Positions 54,351-63,272 of a stretch of DNA of 64,000 bases are shown here, in pieces (within the stretch, counting starts at the first letter, position 1; every line of letters begins with the position of its first letter). The stretch is from Nannocystis sp. (GTDB lineage Bacteria > Myxococcota_A > Polyangia > Nannocystales > Nannocystaceae). The translations under genes and the position numbers were made by a program. Below the pieces are notes generated by a model, which did not search any database, was not told where the DNA came from, and worked only from the letters and a program-made list of their open reading frames with translations. Where the stretch lies: positions 186,001-250,000 of the forward strand of contig NZ_JADJNN010000038.1 of NCBI RefSeq assembly GCF_016714285.1, in the 5' to 3' direction.

Positions 54351-56333
54351 AGGCTACCTCCGGCGATCAGGAAGGCGACCATCAGCACGAGGGTGATGAA
54401 GCCGGCGGCGAAGGAGTGGGGGGTGGTCTCGGGCAGGCGCTCGGACAGGCGGGTGACGGTCTGGGCCGCGGTGCCGAGCACGTGGAACATGCGGTTCCTC
54501 GACGCCGTCGACGTTGTGGGTGCCGATGCTGGCGCGCTCGGGGAAGAAGCCCTGCGGCAGCTTGAAGCGCTGAAGTACTGCAGCACGCCCTCGAAGGTGT
54601 TGCCGAACTGCGAGGCGAAGGAGGCGCCGGTGTACTGCATGCGCGGGGTCGCGGCGGTGTAGCCGCAGCCCCAGGTGACGTGGGCCTCGCTCTCGCGGTT
54701 GATCGCGCGGCGCAGCAGGCCGACGAGGACCAGCGCGAGCAGCAGGCCGCCGCACATCCACGCGACCGGGGCGAAGGCCTGGGCCGGGGCGGCGAGCAGC
54801 GGGGCCGGGGCGGCCAGGCCCTGGGCGCGCAGGAGGTCAGCGACGGGGACGCGGGCGAGGCCGATGGCGCCGAGCGGGACGGCGGCGACGGCGAGGATGC
54901 CGAGCAGGTGGACGCCCATGGTGAAGCGCATGGGCGCGGCGGCCTCCTCGTGGGCGACGCAGGCGGGGGTCACGGGGGACGCCGAGGAAGGCGATGCCGA
55001 ACGCGCGGGTGATGGCGAGGGCCGAGACGGCGCCGACGAAGGCGAGCAGGGTCATGACGGCGAGCAAGGCCGCGGTCGAGGGCGGTCGGGACCTGCTCGC
55101 TGACCAGGCCGCTGTAGATGATGAACTCGCTGACGAAGCCGTTGAAGGGCGGGAGGGCGGAGATCGCGAGGCTGCCGACCAGGAAGAACAGGGCGGTCAG
55201 GGCATGACGCGGCGCAGGCCGCCGAGGCGCTCGAGGTCGATGGTGTGGGTCGCGCGGTAGATGGCGCCGGCGGCGTAGAACAGCAGGCACTTGAAGATCG
55301 CGTGGTTCAGGATGTGGAGCAGGCAGCCGGTGAGGCCGAGGACGACCAGCAGGGGGCGCTGCCAGGTCAGGCCGAGGTAGGCGAGGCCGAGGCCGATGCC
55401 GGCGATGCCGACGTTCTCGGTGGAGGAGTAGCCGAGCATGCGCTTGATGTCGCGCTGCGAGACCGTGTAGAGGACGCCCATCACGGCGGAGAGGGCGGAG
55501 AAGCCGACGACGTACCAGCCCATCCACGCGGGCGGGTGGTCGAGCATGCCGGTGAACTTGATCATCCCGAACAGGCCGGCCTTGTGGATGACGCCGGACA
55601 TCAGCGCGGAGACGTGGGCGGGGGCGGCGGAGTGGGCCCGCGGGAGCCAGGTGTGGAACGGGAAGAAGGCCGACTTGAGGCCGAAGGAGGTCATCAGGAC
55701 GATGAAGGTGACGTCGCGCTGGAAGGTGTCCTGGGCGAGGAAGTTCGCCATCATCGAGAGGTCGTGGGTCTGGCTGGCGCCGGTGCCGATGACGAAGGCG
55801 GCGACCAGGAGCAGGAAGCTCATGTGGTCGAGACCAGGTAGTTGAAGCCGGCGAAGCGGATCTTCTGGTTCTCGTAGTCCCAGATGACGAGCAGCCAGGC
55901 GGCGAGGGCGGCCAGCTCCCAGCCGAGCAGGAAGGCCAGCGAGTTCTCGACGGTGTAGATGATGATGAACGACAGCGAGGTCAGGTTGAGCAGGCTGAAG
56001 TGGGCGCCGACGTGGCGCTTGCTGGCCATGTAGGGCTTCAGGTAGCCGAGCGCGTAGATCGAGCCGAGCAGGGTCATCGGCAGCGAGAAGCAGAGGAAGA
56101 AGGCGTCGAGCGCCTCGATCTGCAGGCGCACGTCGCCGAGCGGCGCCGGCCAGTGCAGCAGCAGCTCGGCCGGCGGAGCGCCGAACAGGATCGGCAGCGC
56201 CTCCGGCGAGCACGAGCGCCGTGGCGATCACCTGCGAGGTGACGGCGAGTCCGGCCCGCAGCGGGTTGCCGCGCAGGACGAGCGCGAGGAAGGCCCCGAC
56301 GAGCAGGGCGAGGGTTGCGACGAACAGCAGCAT
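54347..56333 (-). pseudogene. HyfB/NuoL-like proton-channel subunit, frameshifted
   Basis: First gene of the operon: 661 residues if seven single-base indels are corrected (near 56203, 55829, 55197, 55080, 54980, 54571, 54496). Motifs: GSIYALGYLKPYMASKRHVG, VENSLAFLLGWELAALAAWL, FGLKSAFFPFHTWLPRAHSA, PAHVSALMSGVIHKAGLFGM, YSSTENVGIAGIGLGLAYLG, SLAISALPPFNGFVSEFIIY (channel Lys, Glu and His positions). Each indel is one base in a run of 2-5 G or C, and the summed correction leaves a length divisible by three. No nonsense substitution was seen. The ATG at 56333 is clear. Confidence 0.72.
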
Positions 56334-56552
56334 CTTGGTCCTCCACGCGGAACAGCCCGGCGATCCACGTCCCGCCAGGCGCTCCACCCGTCAATCACGA
56401 CGACGAAACCAAGTAACCGCAAGCGATCGACCGACGCAAAGACAAAAGCGGCGCGGCGCGGCGGGTCAGGCGCCCGCGCGGCGCGGAAGCCGGGCCGATC
56501 GCGGCACGCAAGCTTTCGATCGGGATGCCGATGCGGCGACCCGAGCGACAGC

Positions 56553-56572
56553 AGATGTCCTTTAGGACAGGT
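56553..56572. repeat. dispersed 20-bp palindrome in the Ehr/DAB divergent region
   Basis: AGATGTCC-TTTA-GGACAGGT with an exact core. It lies 220 bp upstream of the HyfB-like ATG and just past the end of the small minus-strand gene. Confidence 0.7.
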
Positions 56573-56600
56573 CCACCGCGACATCTCGCGTGTGTTCGGC

Positions 56601-56978
56601 TCAAGAGCGCAGCGCGCGAGGAGGGCCGCGGATACAGCAGGCACGGAGCCTTTGATGCCGTGGTCCAGTCTCGCGAGGCCACGCGCAGCGGTGCACAGCG
56701 CCACGGAGCGGGGAGATCTCCGCAGCGGTTGCGCGGTCGTCGGTCTCGCAGTCGTCCTCGAGGTCCTCGCTGGTGTCGAGGAGTTCGGCCGCCTGGCTCT
56801 CGAGCAGACGCGCGGGTGTTGGGGCAGGCGGTGAGCCACGCGAGACCTGAGCCTCGCTGGCACAGCCAAGCCGCTCCGAATGGGTCTCGCTCAACGCCGG
56901 TGACAGCAACCACAGCAGCACGCCGAGGGCCGGCAACGCGGCCAAGAGCGGACGGAACGCCGTGTACAAGCGGGACAT
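56601..56978 (-). CDS. small putative secreted protein
   Basis: A 125-residue open frame with an N-terminal hydrophobic segment (FRPLLAALPALGVLLWLLSP), then a Cys and an acidic stretch (LLDTSEDLEDDCETDDRATA) and a basic end. It sits upstream of the Ehr-like operon on the same strand, about 270 bp away. Codon use is less typical than for clear genes. It could be an accessory factor or chance. No family recognised. Confidence 0.4.
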   Translation of the reverse strand: MSRLYTAFRPLLAALPALGVLLWLLSPALSETHSERLGCASEAQVSRGSPPAPTPARLLESQAAELLDTSEDLEDDCETDDRATAAEISPLRGAVHRCAWPRETGPRHQRLRACCIRGPPRALRS

Positions 56979-57056
56979 CGCGGCCAGAAAACCATGGCCA
57001 CGTTACTCTCCCTGGGTGCACGCGAGAAGCGACATGCGCCACTGATACAATAAATC

Positions 57057-57070
57057 GTAATACGTATTAC
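57057..57070. promoter_or_regulatory. 14-bp perfect palindrome, candidate operator
   Basis: GTAATACGTATTAC is a perfect inverted repeat in the most AT-rich patch of the window, between the small minus-strand gene (start 56978) and dabA (57227). Its size and position fit a dimeric regulator; a LysR-type (CbbR-like) protein is one guess. A degenerate dispersed palindrome lies just downstream (57095-57114). Confidence 0.5.
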
Positions 57071-57226
57071 AAATAGCAAGATTTTCGTGACCGGACATGT
57101 GTAGCAGGACACTTGAGATGCGAGACTTATAGGGCGCCATATGAATCGTGTGTGTAACTTCACTTATCATTGTTCCGCGGGCCTGAAGCCCCGGCAGGCG
57201 AGCTGACTAAGCTCTTGCACCGGCGC

Positions 57227-60200
57227 ATGTCTACTCCCGACCCCACGCAAGGTCCCCGAGGACGTCTTCGGGCGGCGCTGGAACAGGCTGCCCACTGGCT
57301 CCCCGTCCAGGCACCGCTCGAGGTGTTCGTGCACAACAACCTGCTGGTCGCGTTCCAGCACCTGCCGTTTCATCGGGCGATGGTCGAGGCCCGGCGAAAG
57401 TTGGGCGTTCGCGGCTATTGGCCGGAGGAGCGCTACCAGGAGGCATTCGCACGCGGTCGCATCACGGATGAGGACCTCGACGCGGTGTTTGCCGACGAGC
57501 CGCTGTCGGATGCCCCGATCGCGGTGAATTTCCCGTCGGCGCGGACGGTCGGGCGAACCGCGACGCGGCACACGATCGGCGCCGAGACGCCGGCCGACCT
57601 GCACTGGCAAGTGGTGGAGAAGGCGGCGACCACCGACTTCGCGGTCGGGGTGCCGGACGCGGCGCGCACGGCGATCGTGATGAGCACCGAGGACTGGTTG
57701 CGGCCCCAGCTGGCCCACTACCTGGCCGGCCCGACGCGGAGCGGCGGGGAGGCGCTGGCGCGCTTGGTGGTCGGGTGCCCGCCGTTTCGCACGCCGATGG
57801 GGGAGCTGACGGCGCTGTTTGGCGATCGGCTGCGTGTCGAGGCCTTCGCCGAACGGCGCGAGGCGGTGGCCGTGCGGGCGCTGTGGACCGCGTGCGTCGA
57901 TGCCTGCGCCCACTACGACGGGATGCCGGTGATCGGTTCGCGGGTGCTGTGGACCCACCGCGAGCTGTTGCGGGCCTGCAGCGATGAGGACGCCAACGAT
58001 CCGGTGCACGCGCTGCTGATCCCGCTGTGCGCGGCCTTTCTTGACCGCGGGCAGTCCCACTGGTCGATGCCAGACCGGGGTGACGGGTTCTTGCAGGCGT
58101 GGTTGCGGGTCACGCTCGCGGGCGTCTCGATCCGGCCGAGCTGGCTCGCGGGCATCGGCAGGCGGATGCGTGGGTGGCAGGCGCGAGGTGTCACGGCGGA
58201 GGACGTGGTGCTCGAGGTGCTGGAGGAGCTCGGGGTGGCGCCGGACGAGGTGGAGGCCTATGTCGAGCGCACGCTGCTGCAGCTGCCGGGTTGGGCCGGG
58301 ATGTTCTACCGCCTCGAGAGCGCACCGGGCCCGATCGGGCGCTCAGCCGCGAAGATCGAGCTGATCGACTTCCTCGCGGTGCGGCTGACGCTCGACCTGT
58401 TCGCGTTGAGGGACATCGCCCGGCGCCTCGGCCATCGCGGGCCCGCCGCGGCGATCCGCGACTTCTGCCGGGGTCAGCCGCGGATCGCCCCGCCGGCGGT
58501 CCGTGGCCCGCATGACACTGCGTGGCCGCTGTTCCTGCTCGCGCAGTACACCGGCGTGTCGGCGCCCACGATCCGCGACGCGACCCGCGGGGCGATCGAC
58601 GCGGTGATCGCCTGCCTCGACCGCCACGATGACATGACGCGCATGCGCCTGTGGCACGAGGCCTACGAGCGCCATTACCGGTGCGAGCTGCTCGACGCGA
58701 TCGCGGCCAACCTGCGCTCGGTGGCCATGCCGAAGCAGCCGCCGCGTTTCCAGGTCTTGCTGTGCCTCGACGACCGCTTCGAGTCGTCGCGCCGCTATCT
58801 CGAGGAGATCTCGCCCGAGGTCGAGACCTACGGCGGCCCTGGCTTCTTCGGCGTCGCCTTCGCGTACCAGGGCATCGATGACCCGCGGACCTTCCCGCTC
58901 TGCCCGGTCATCGTCACGCCGCAGCACCGCATCGACGAGACGCCGCTGACGCAGCAGTACAACCTCGCCGAGCTGCGCAAGCACCGGCTGGCGCAGCTCG
59001 GCAGGGCGACGACCCTGTTTAGCCGGGCCTCGCGCTCGCTGTGGCTGGGGCTGCTGGTGAGCATCATCAGCGGGCTATTTTCGCTGGTGCCGCTGCTGCT
59101 GCGGGTGTTCGCGCCGCGCACCGCCGGTCGGCTGAGCGCCGGGCTGCGCCGGCGCTTCCTGCCGGAGCCGAAGACGCGGTTGACGCCGGCGCGCATCGGC
59201 GCCGAGAAGCTGGCCGACGAGCAGCTGTGGGATGGTTTTTCGGTCGACGAGATGACGGCGCGGGTGGCCTCGTTGCTCGAGAACCTCGGGATCACGAAGC
59301 GCTTCGGCAAGCTGATCGTCGCGCTCGGGCACGACACCTCGGCGGTAAACAACCCGCTCCTGGCGGCCTACTCCTGCGCGGCCTGCGGTGGCCGCAGCGG
59401 GGCGCCGAACGCCCGCTACCTCGCCAGCATCGGCAACCGACCCGACGTTCGTCAGCGCCTCGCCGAGCGGGGGATCGTCATCCCGGCGGACAGCACCTTC
59501 GTGGCCGGCTGCTACGACACCTGCGCCGAGCGCATCACGTGGATCGACGAGGAGCTGCTGCCTGCGGCGGCGCGGGCGGAGCTGCGGGAGCTCGATGTGA
59601 TCCTGGCCGAGATGTGCCGGCGCAACGCGCTCGAGCGCTCGCGTCGCTTCGCCTCGGCGCCGCGGCACCCGACCCCGGCGCGGGCGCTGCGTCACGTCGA
59701 GGGCCGGGCGCTCGACCTCAGCCAGCCGCGCGCCGAGCTCGGCCACGCGACCTGCGCGTGCAGCATCGTCGGTCGGCGCGAGCTCAGCTACGGCCTGTTC
59801 CTCGACCGCCGGGCGCTGCTCATCTCATACGACCCGACGATCGACCCACAGCACAAGATCCTCGAGCGCACGCTGGCGGCGACCAGCCCGGTCGGCGCCG
59901 GCATCAACCTCGACTACTACTGCTCGTCGGTCGACCCCGGCAAGCTGGGCTCGAGGCAAGCTGCCGCACAACGTGACAGCCCTCGCCGGGGTGATGAACG
60001 GGGCGGCCAGCGACCTGCGTACGGGGCTGCCGACGCAGATGACCGAGCTGCACGAGCCGGTGCGGCTCGAGGTGGTGGTCGAGTCGACGCCGGCGGCGCT
60101 GCAGGGCATCCTGACCCGCCAGGCGGCGGTCGCGGAGCTGGTCCTAAACGAGTGGGTGCGGGTGACGGCGATCGACCCGGAGACCCGCGAGATGTTCACG

Positions 60201-60356
60201 TACGACGCTCGCTTCGGCTTCCGCAAGTATGAGCCGCGGCCGGTGCACTTGCCGGAGGTCGCGTGCTCGCAGGACTGGTACGTGGGGCGCATGGACTGCG
60301 TCCGGCCGGCGCGGATCGTGACGCCCAACCTGCGCGAGGTGAAGCATGCTTCCTGA
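57227..60356 (+). CDS. dabA: DabA-like inorganic carbon transporter subunit (DUF2309), C-terminal frameshift
   Basis: A DUF2309 protein, 1042 residues if one extra base near 59960 is removed (span minus one is divisible by three). Zinc ligands match known DabA: Cys513 and Asp515 in VLLCLDDRFESSRRYLEEIS, His702 in VALGHDTSAV, Cys717 in AYSCAACGGRSGAP. The 15-residue His-Cys spacing equals that of Halothiobacillus DabA2. DAB systems couple ion flux to CO2 hydration, giving net bicarbonate uptake. The frame runs through ...NLDYYCSSVDP, and the correct end resumes as TALAGVMNGAASDLRTGLPT. Start ATG 57227 (MSTPDPTQGPRGR). The end overlaps the next gene by 11 bp. Confidence 0.88.
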
Positions 60357-61713
60357 CATCCTCTCGGCTGGCTTCGCGCTGGCGCCGGTGTGGCCCGCGA
60401 TCGCGGCGATCGTGATCACCGCCTTGCTGCTGCTGCCGCGGCGCCCGAGCGAGGGCGTCGTCGTGGGCATCACCCGCGCGGCGATGTGGTTGTGCTTCGC
60501 CAGCGCGCTGTGCGGGCTGCTGTTGTGGTTCACGAGCGGGCCGGTCGATTACCGCGTCGGTAACTGGTACGCGGCGGCGGAGTACAGCTTCCCGCTGGTG
60601 CTGTTGTTCGACGGTCTGTCGGCGGTGATGTCGGTCTTCGTCGCGTTGATGCTGATCACCACGGTCCGCTTCTCGGCGACCTACATGCACAACGAGGCGG
60701 GCTTCGTCCGCTTCTTCCTGCTGACCCTGTTCTTCGCCGCGGGGATGCAGCTACTGGTGCTCGGCGGCAGCGTCGAGCTGCTGTTCATCGGCTGGGAGTT
60801 TGTCGGCATCACCTCGGTGTTGCTGGTCGCGTTCTTCCACGAGCGGGCCGGGCCGGTCCAGGCGGCGCTGCGCGTGCTGGTCACCTACCGCGTCTGCGAC
60901 ATCGGCCTGCTGTTCGGCGGACTGTGGCTGCACCACTGGCTGGGCACGACGGTGTGGGTCGAAGCCTTCGCCCACGTGGGCGAACATCCCGGAGGGATCG
61001 CGGCGGTCGGGGTGGCGCTCGCGCTGGTGTTCGCGGCGATGGGCAAGTCGGCGCAGTTCCCTGTCGGCGGCTGGTTGCCGCGGGCGATGGAGGGGCCGAC
61101 GGCCTCGAGCGCGGTGTTCTACGGGAGCCTGTCGGTGCACGCGGGGGTGTACCTGCTGATCCGTGCGGCGCCGCTGATCGAGCAGTCGCTGGTGGCGCGG
61201 CTGATGCTGATCGTGATCGGCCTGACGACCGCGGTGATGGCCGCGCTCAGCAGCCAGGTCAGCGCCGACGCCAAGTCGGCGGTCGCGTACGCGACCGCGA
61301 CCCAGGTCGGGCTGATGTTCGTGACCTGCGGGCTCGGCTTCTACACGCTGGCGACCGTGCACCTCGTCGCCCACGCGACGCTGCGCTACTACCAGTTCTT
61401 GCGCACGCCGAGCGCGCTGCAGGACGCGCTGTGGCAGCAGGCCGCGCTCGGGCGCACCGAGTCGGACGAGGCCGCGGCGCGGTGGGAGGGCGTCGCGCTG
61501 CTGCGACGGCGGGCGCTGTACCGGCTGGCGCTCGAGCGCTTCGCCGGGGAGGCGGCGCTCGACCGCTGGATCGCGCGCCCGGTGATGGGCGTCTCGCGCT
61601 ACCTCGACGGGCTGGAGCGTCGCTTCCTCGCGCTGCACTCGCCGAATGGCCCGGCGGCGCCGCTGCCGACGATGGCCCCGGACTTGGGCCTGGGGCCAGA
61701 GGTCGAGGCATGA
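60346..61713 (+). CDS. dabB: NuoL-like antiporter subunit of the DAB operon (DabB-type)
   Basis: A 455-residue multi-helix protein: LVLLFDGLSAVMSVFVALML, MQLLVLGGSVELLFIGWEFV (conserved Glu helix), GKSAQFPVGGWLPRAMEGPT (channel Lys), SSAVFYGSLSVHAGVYLLIR (His), SADAKSAVAYATATQVGLMF. This is the proton/cation-conducting family PF00361, partner of DabA. A cytoplasmic Arg-rich tail of about 90 residues follows. It overlaps dabA by 11 bases and the next subunit by four (ATGA). Confidence 0.87.
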   Translation: MLPDILSAGFALAPVWPAIAAIVITALLLLPRRPSEGVVVGITRAAMWLCFASALCGLLLWFTSGPVDYRVGNWYAAAEYSFPLVLLFDGLSAVMSVFVALMLITTVRFSATYMHNEAGFVRFFLLTLFFAAGMQLLVLGGSVELLFIGWEFVGITSVLLVAFFHERAGPVQAALRVLVTYRVCDIGLLFGGLWLHHWLGTTVWVEAFAHVGEHPGGIAAVGVALALVFAAMGKSAQFPVGGWLPRAMEGPTASSAVFYGSLSVHAGVYLLIRAAPLIEQSLVARLMLIVIGLTTAVMAALSSQVSADAKSAVAYATATQVGLMFVTCGLGFYTLATVHLVAHATLRYYQFLRTPSALQDALWQQAALGRTESDEAAARWEGVALLRRRALYRLALERFAGEAALDRWIARPVMGVSRYLDGLERRFLALHSPNGPAAPLPTMAPDLGLGPEVEA

Positions 61714-63197
61714 GCGGCTTCTTTGGCGTAGCGATCCCGCTGCTGTGGGTGCTGCCCCTGGTGGCGGCCTTCGTGGTCCAGTTCATGATCCGCGAGACTC
61801 GGCGCCAGCGTCAGGTGGCGATCGTCGTCGCGGGGGCGGTGTTCGCCATCGCTCTGGCGATGTTCGCGATCAACGGCTGGCTCGAGGACTTCGCCCGCGA
61901 CGACGTCGAGTCGGGGGCGGTCTTCATGTCGTTGCACTTTCACATGGCGGTCGACGGGCTCAACGCGATGCTGTTGCCGATGACCGCCGCGGTCGCGTTG
62001 GCGACCTTGATCTCGACGCCGCGCTCCGACCTGCGCGGCAACACAGCGGCGCGGATCCTGGCGATCGAGGGGACGCTGCTGGCCAGCTTCATGGCCCTCG
62101 ACGCGGCGCTGCTGTCGCTGTTCTGGGTCGCGTCGATGATGCCGCTCTGGCAAGACAGCCGGCGCAGCCACTCGCGGCCGCTGCACGTGGTGATGACGCT
62201 GTCGATCGTGGCGACCGCGGGGGCCCTGCTGGCGGCGCTGATCTTGATGGCGCAGCAGGGCGCGGCGGCCGGGCTGGCGGCGCCGCTGGACCTGCTGGCG
62301 ATCGCGCGCTCGAACGTCGTGATCACGCCGCTGGTCGGCTGGTTGTTCCTGTTTGTTGGGTTGCTGCGCATGGGTATCTTTCCGGCGCACCTGTGGCTCA
62401 CGGCGTCGGCCTGGCGGGCGCCGGGCTACTCGGCGATGCCGGCGCTGTTCACCTCGCTCGGCTCCTTCGGGCTCGCGCGCGTGGTGATGCCGCTGTTCCC
62501 CGGGCTGTGCCAGGACGTGTCGGCGCCGCTGGTGATCATCGGCGCGATCACGGCGCTGTACGGGGCGCTGCTGGCGATCGGACAGTACGATCTGCGGCGC
62601 TTGATCGGCTACTTCTGGGTCAGCCAGATGGGGCTCGTGCTCACCGGTCTGGCGACGCTCAACGCTCCGGGGGTCGCCGGCGGGCTGCTGCAGGCGATGT
62701 CGTCGGTGGTCGAGGTCAGCGGGCTCATGCTCATCGCGCTCGAGGTCGAGGCGCGGGCGGGCACCACGGACATGCGCCTGCTCGGCGGCCTGGTGCGTCG
62801 GGCGCCGCGGATGGCGACGGGCTTCTTCCTGCTCTCGGCGGCCGCGGTCGGCTTCCCCGGGACGATCTCCTTCGTCGCCGAAGATCTCGCGATTCAGGGT
62901 CTGCTTCATCAACACGAGGTGGCCGCGGGCGTGCTGCTCGTGGTCACGGCGCTCAACGGCATCACCCTGTTCAAGGCGTTCAAGCAGACCTTCCTCGGGC
63001 CGGGCTCGCAGCACGCCAAGGACCTGCGATCGTTCGAGGACCTGCGCGGCTGGGAGTACCGCGCGTCGGTGGCGATGATGGTGACCTTGCTGGTCGGCGG
63101 CTTCATGCCGCAGCCGCTGCTCGGGGTGCGGGCGGGGGTGGTCGACGCGCTCAAGCAGATCTCGCACGACGGTGTGGTCCGCGAGGACATGCGCTGA
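61710..63197 (+). CDS. second proton-conducting membrane subunit (NuoM-like) in the DAB operon
   Basis: A 495-residue membrane protein with a complete NuoM/MrpD-like layout: PLLWVLPLVAAFVVQFMIRE, VDGLNAMLLPMTAAVALATL, ALLSLFWVASMMPLWQDSRR, RMGIFPAHLWLTASAWRAPG, MPALFTSLGSFGLARVVMPL, DLRRLIGYFWVSQMGLVLTG, GFPGTISFVAEDLAIQGLLH. Typical DAB operons have one such subunit beside DabA; here there are two. It ends at 63197 inside the first copy of a junction duplication. Confidence 0.83.
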   Translation: MSGFFGVAIPLLWVLPLVAAFVVQFMIRETRRQRQVAIVVAGAVFAIALAMFAINGWLEDFARDDVESGAVFMSLHFHMAVDGLNAMLLPMTAAVALATLISTPRSDLRGNTAARILAIEGTLLASFMALDAALLSLFWVASMMPLWQDSRRSHSRPLHVVMTLSIVATAGALLAALILMAQQGAAAGLAAPLDLLAIARSNVVITPLVGWLFLFVGLLRMGIFPAHLWLTASAWRAPGYSAMPALFTSLGSFGLARVVMPLFPGLCQDVSAPLVIIGAITALYGALLAIGQYDLRRLIGYFWVSQMGLVLTGLATLNAPGVAGGLLQAMSSVVEVSGLMLIALEVEARAGTTDMRLLGGLVRRAPRMATGFFLLSAAAVGFPGTISFVAEDLAIQGLLHQHEVAAGVLLVVTALNGITLFKAFKQTFLGPGSQHAKDLRSFEDLRGWEYRASVAMMVTLLVGGFMPQPLLGVRAGVVDALKQISHDGVVREDMR

Positions 63198-63272
63198 CGC
63201 GTCACTGCGACGCGTTCACGCAGAGCTCGCACGACGGTGTGGTCCGCGAGGACCTGCGCTGACGCGTCACTG
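63155..63272. repeat. duplicated convergent gene junction, period 65 bp
   Basis: Two 53-bp copies (63155-63207 and 63220-63272) sharing CTCGCACGACGGTGTGGTCC and GCTGACGCGTCACTG. The NuoM-like gene stops in copy 1 (63195-63197) and the YyaL-like gene on the minus strand stops in copy 2 (63267-63269). Confidence 0.93.

Noticed and set aside
48941..56333. Hydrogenase-4 or formate hydrogenlyase
   Set aside because: The large subunit lacks both NiFe-binding Cys pairs and no maturation genes are nearby.
56525..57076. Plus-strand open frame before dabA
   Set aside because: Arg/Pro/Ser/Gly-rich without motifs or ribosome site; the minus-strand frame at 56601-56978 has a better signal-peptide-like start.
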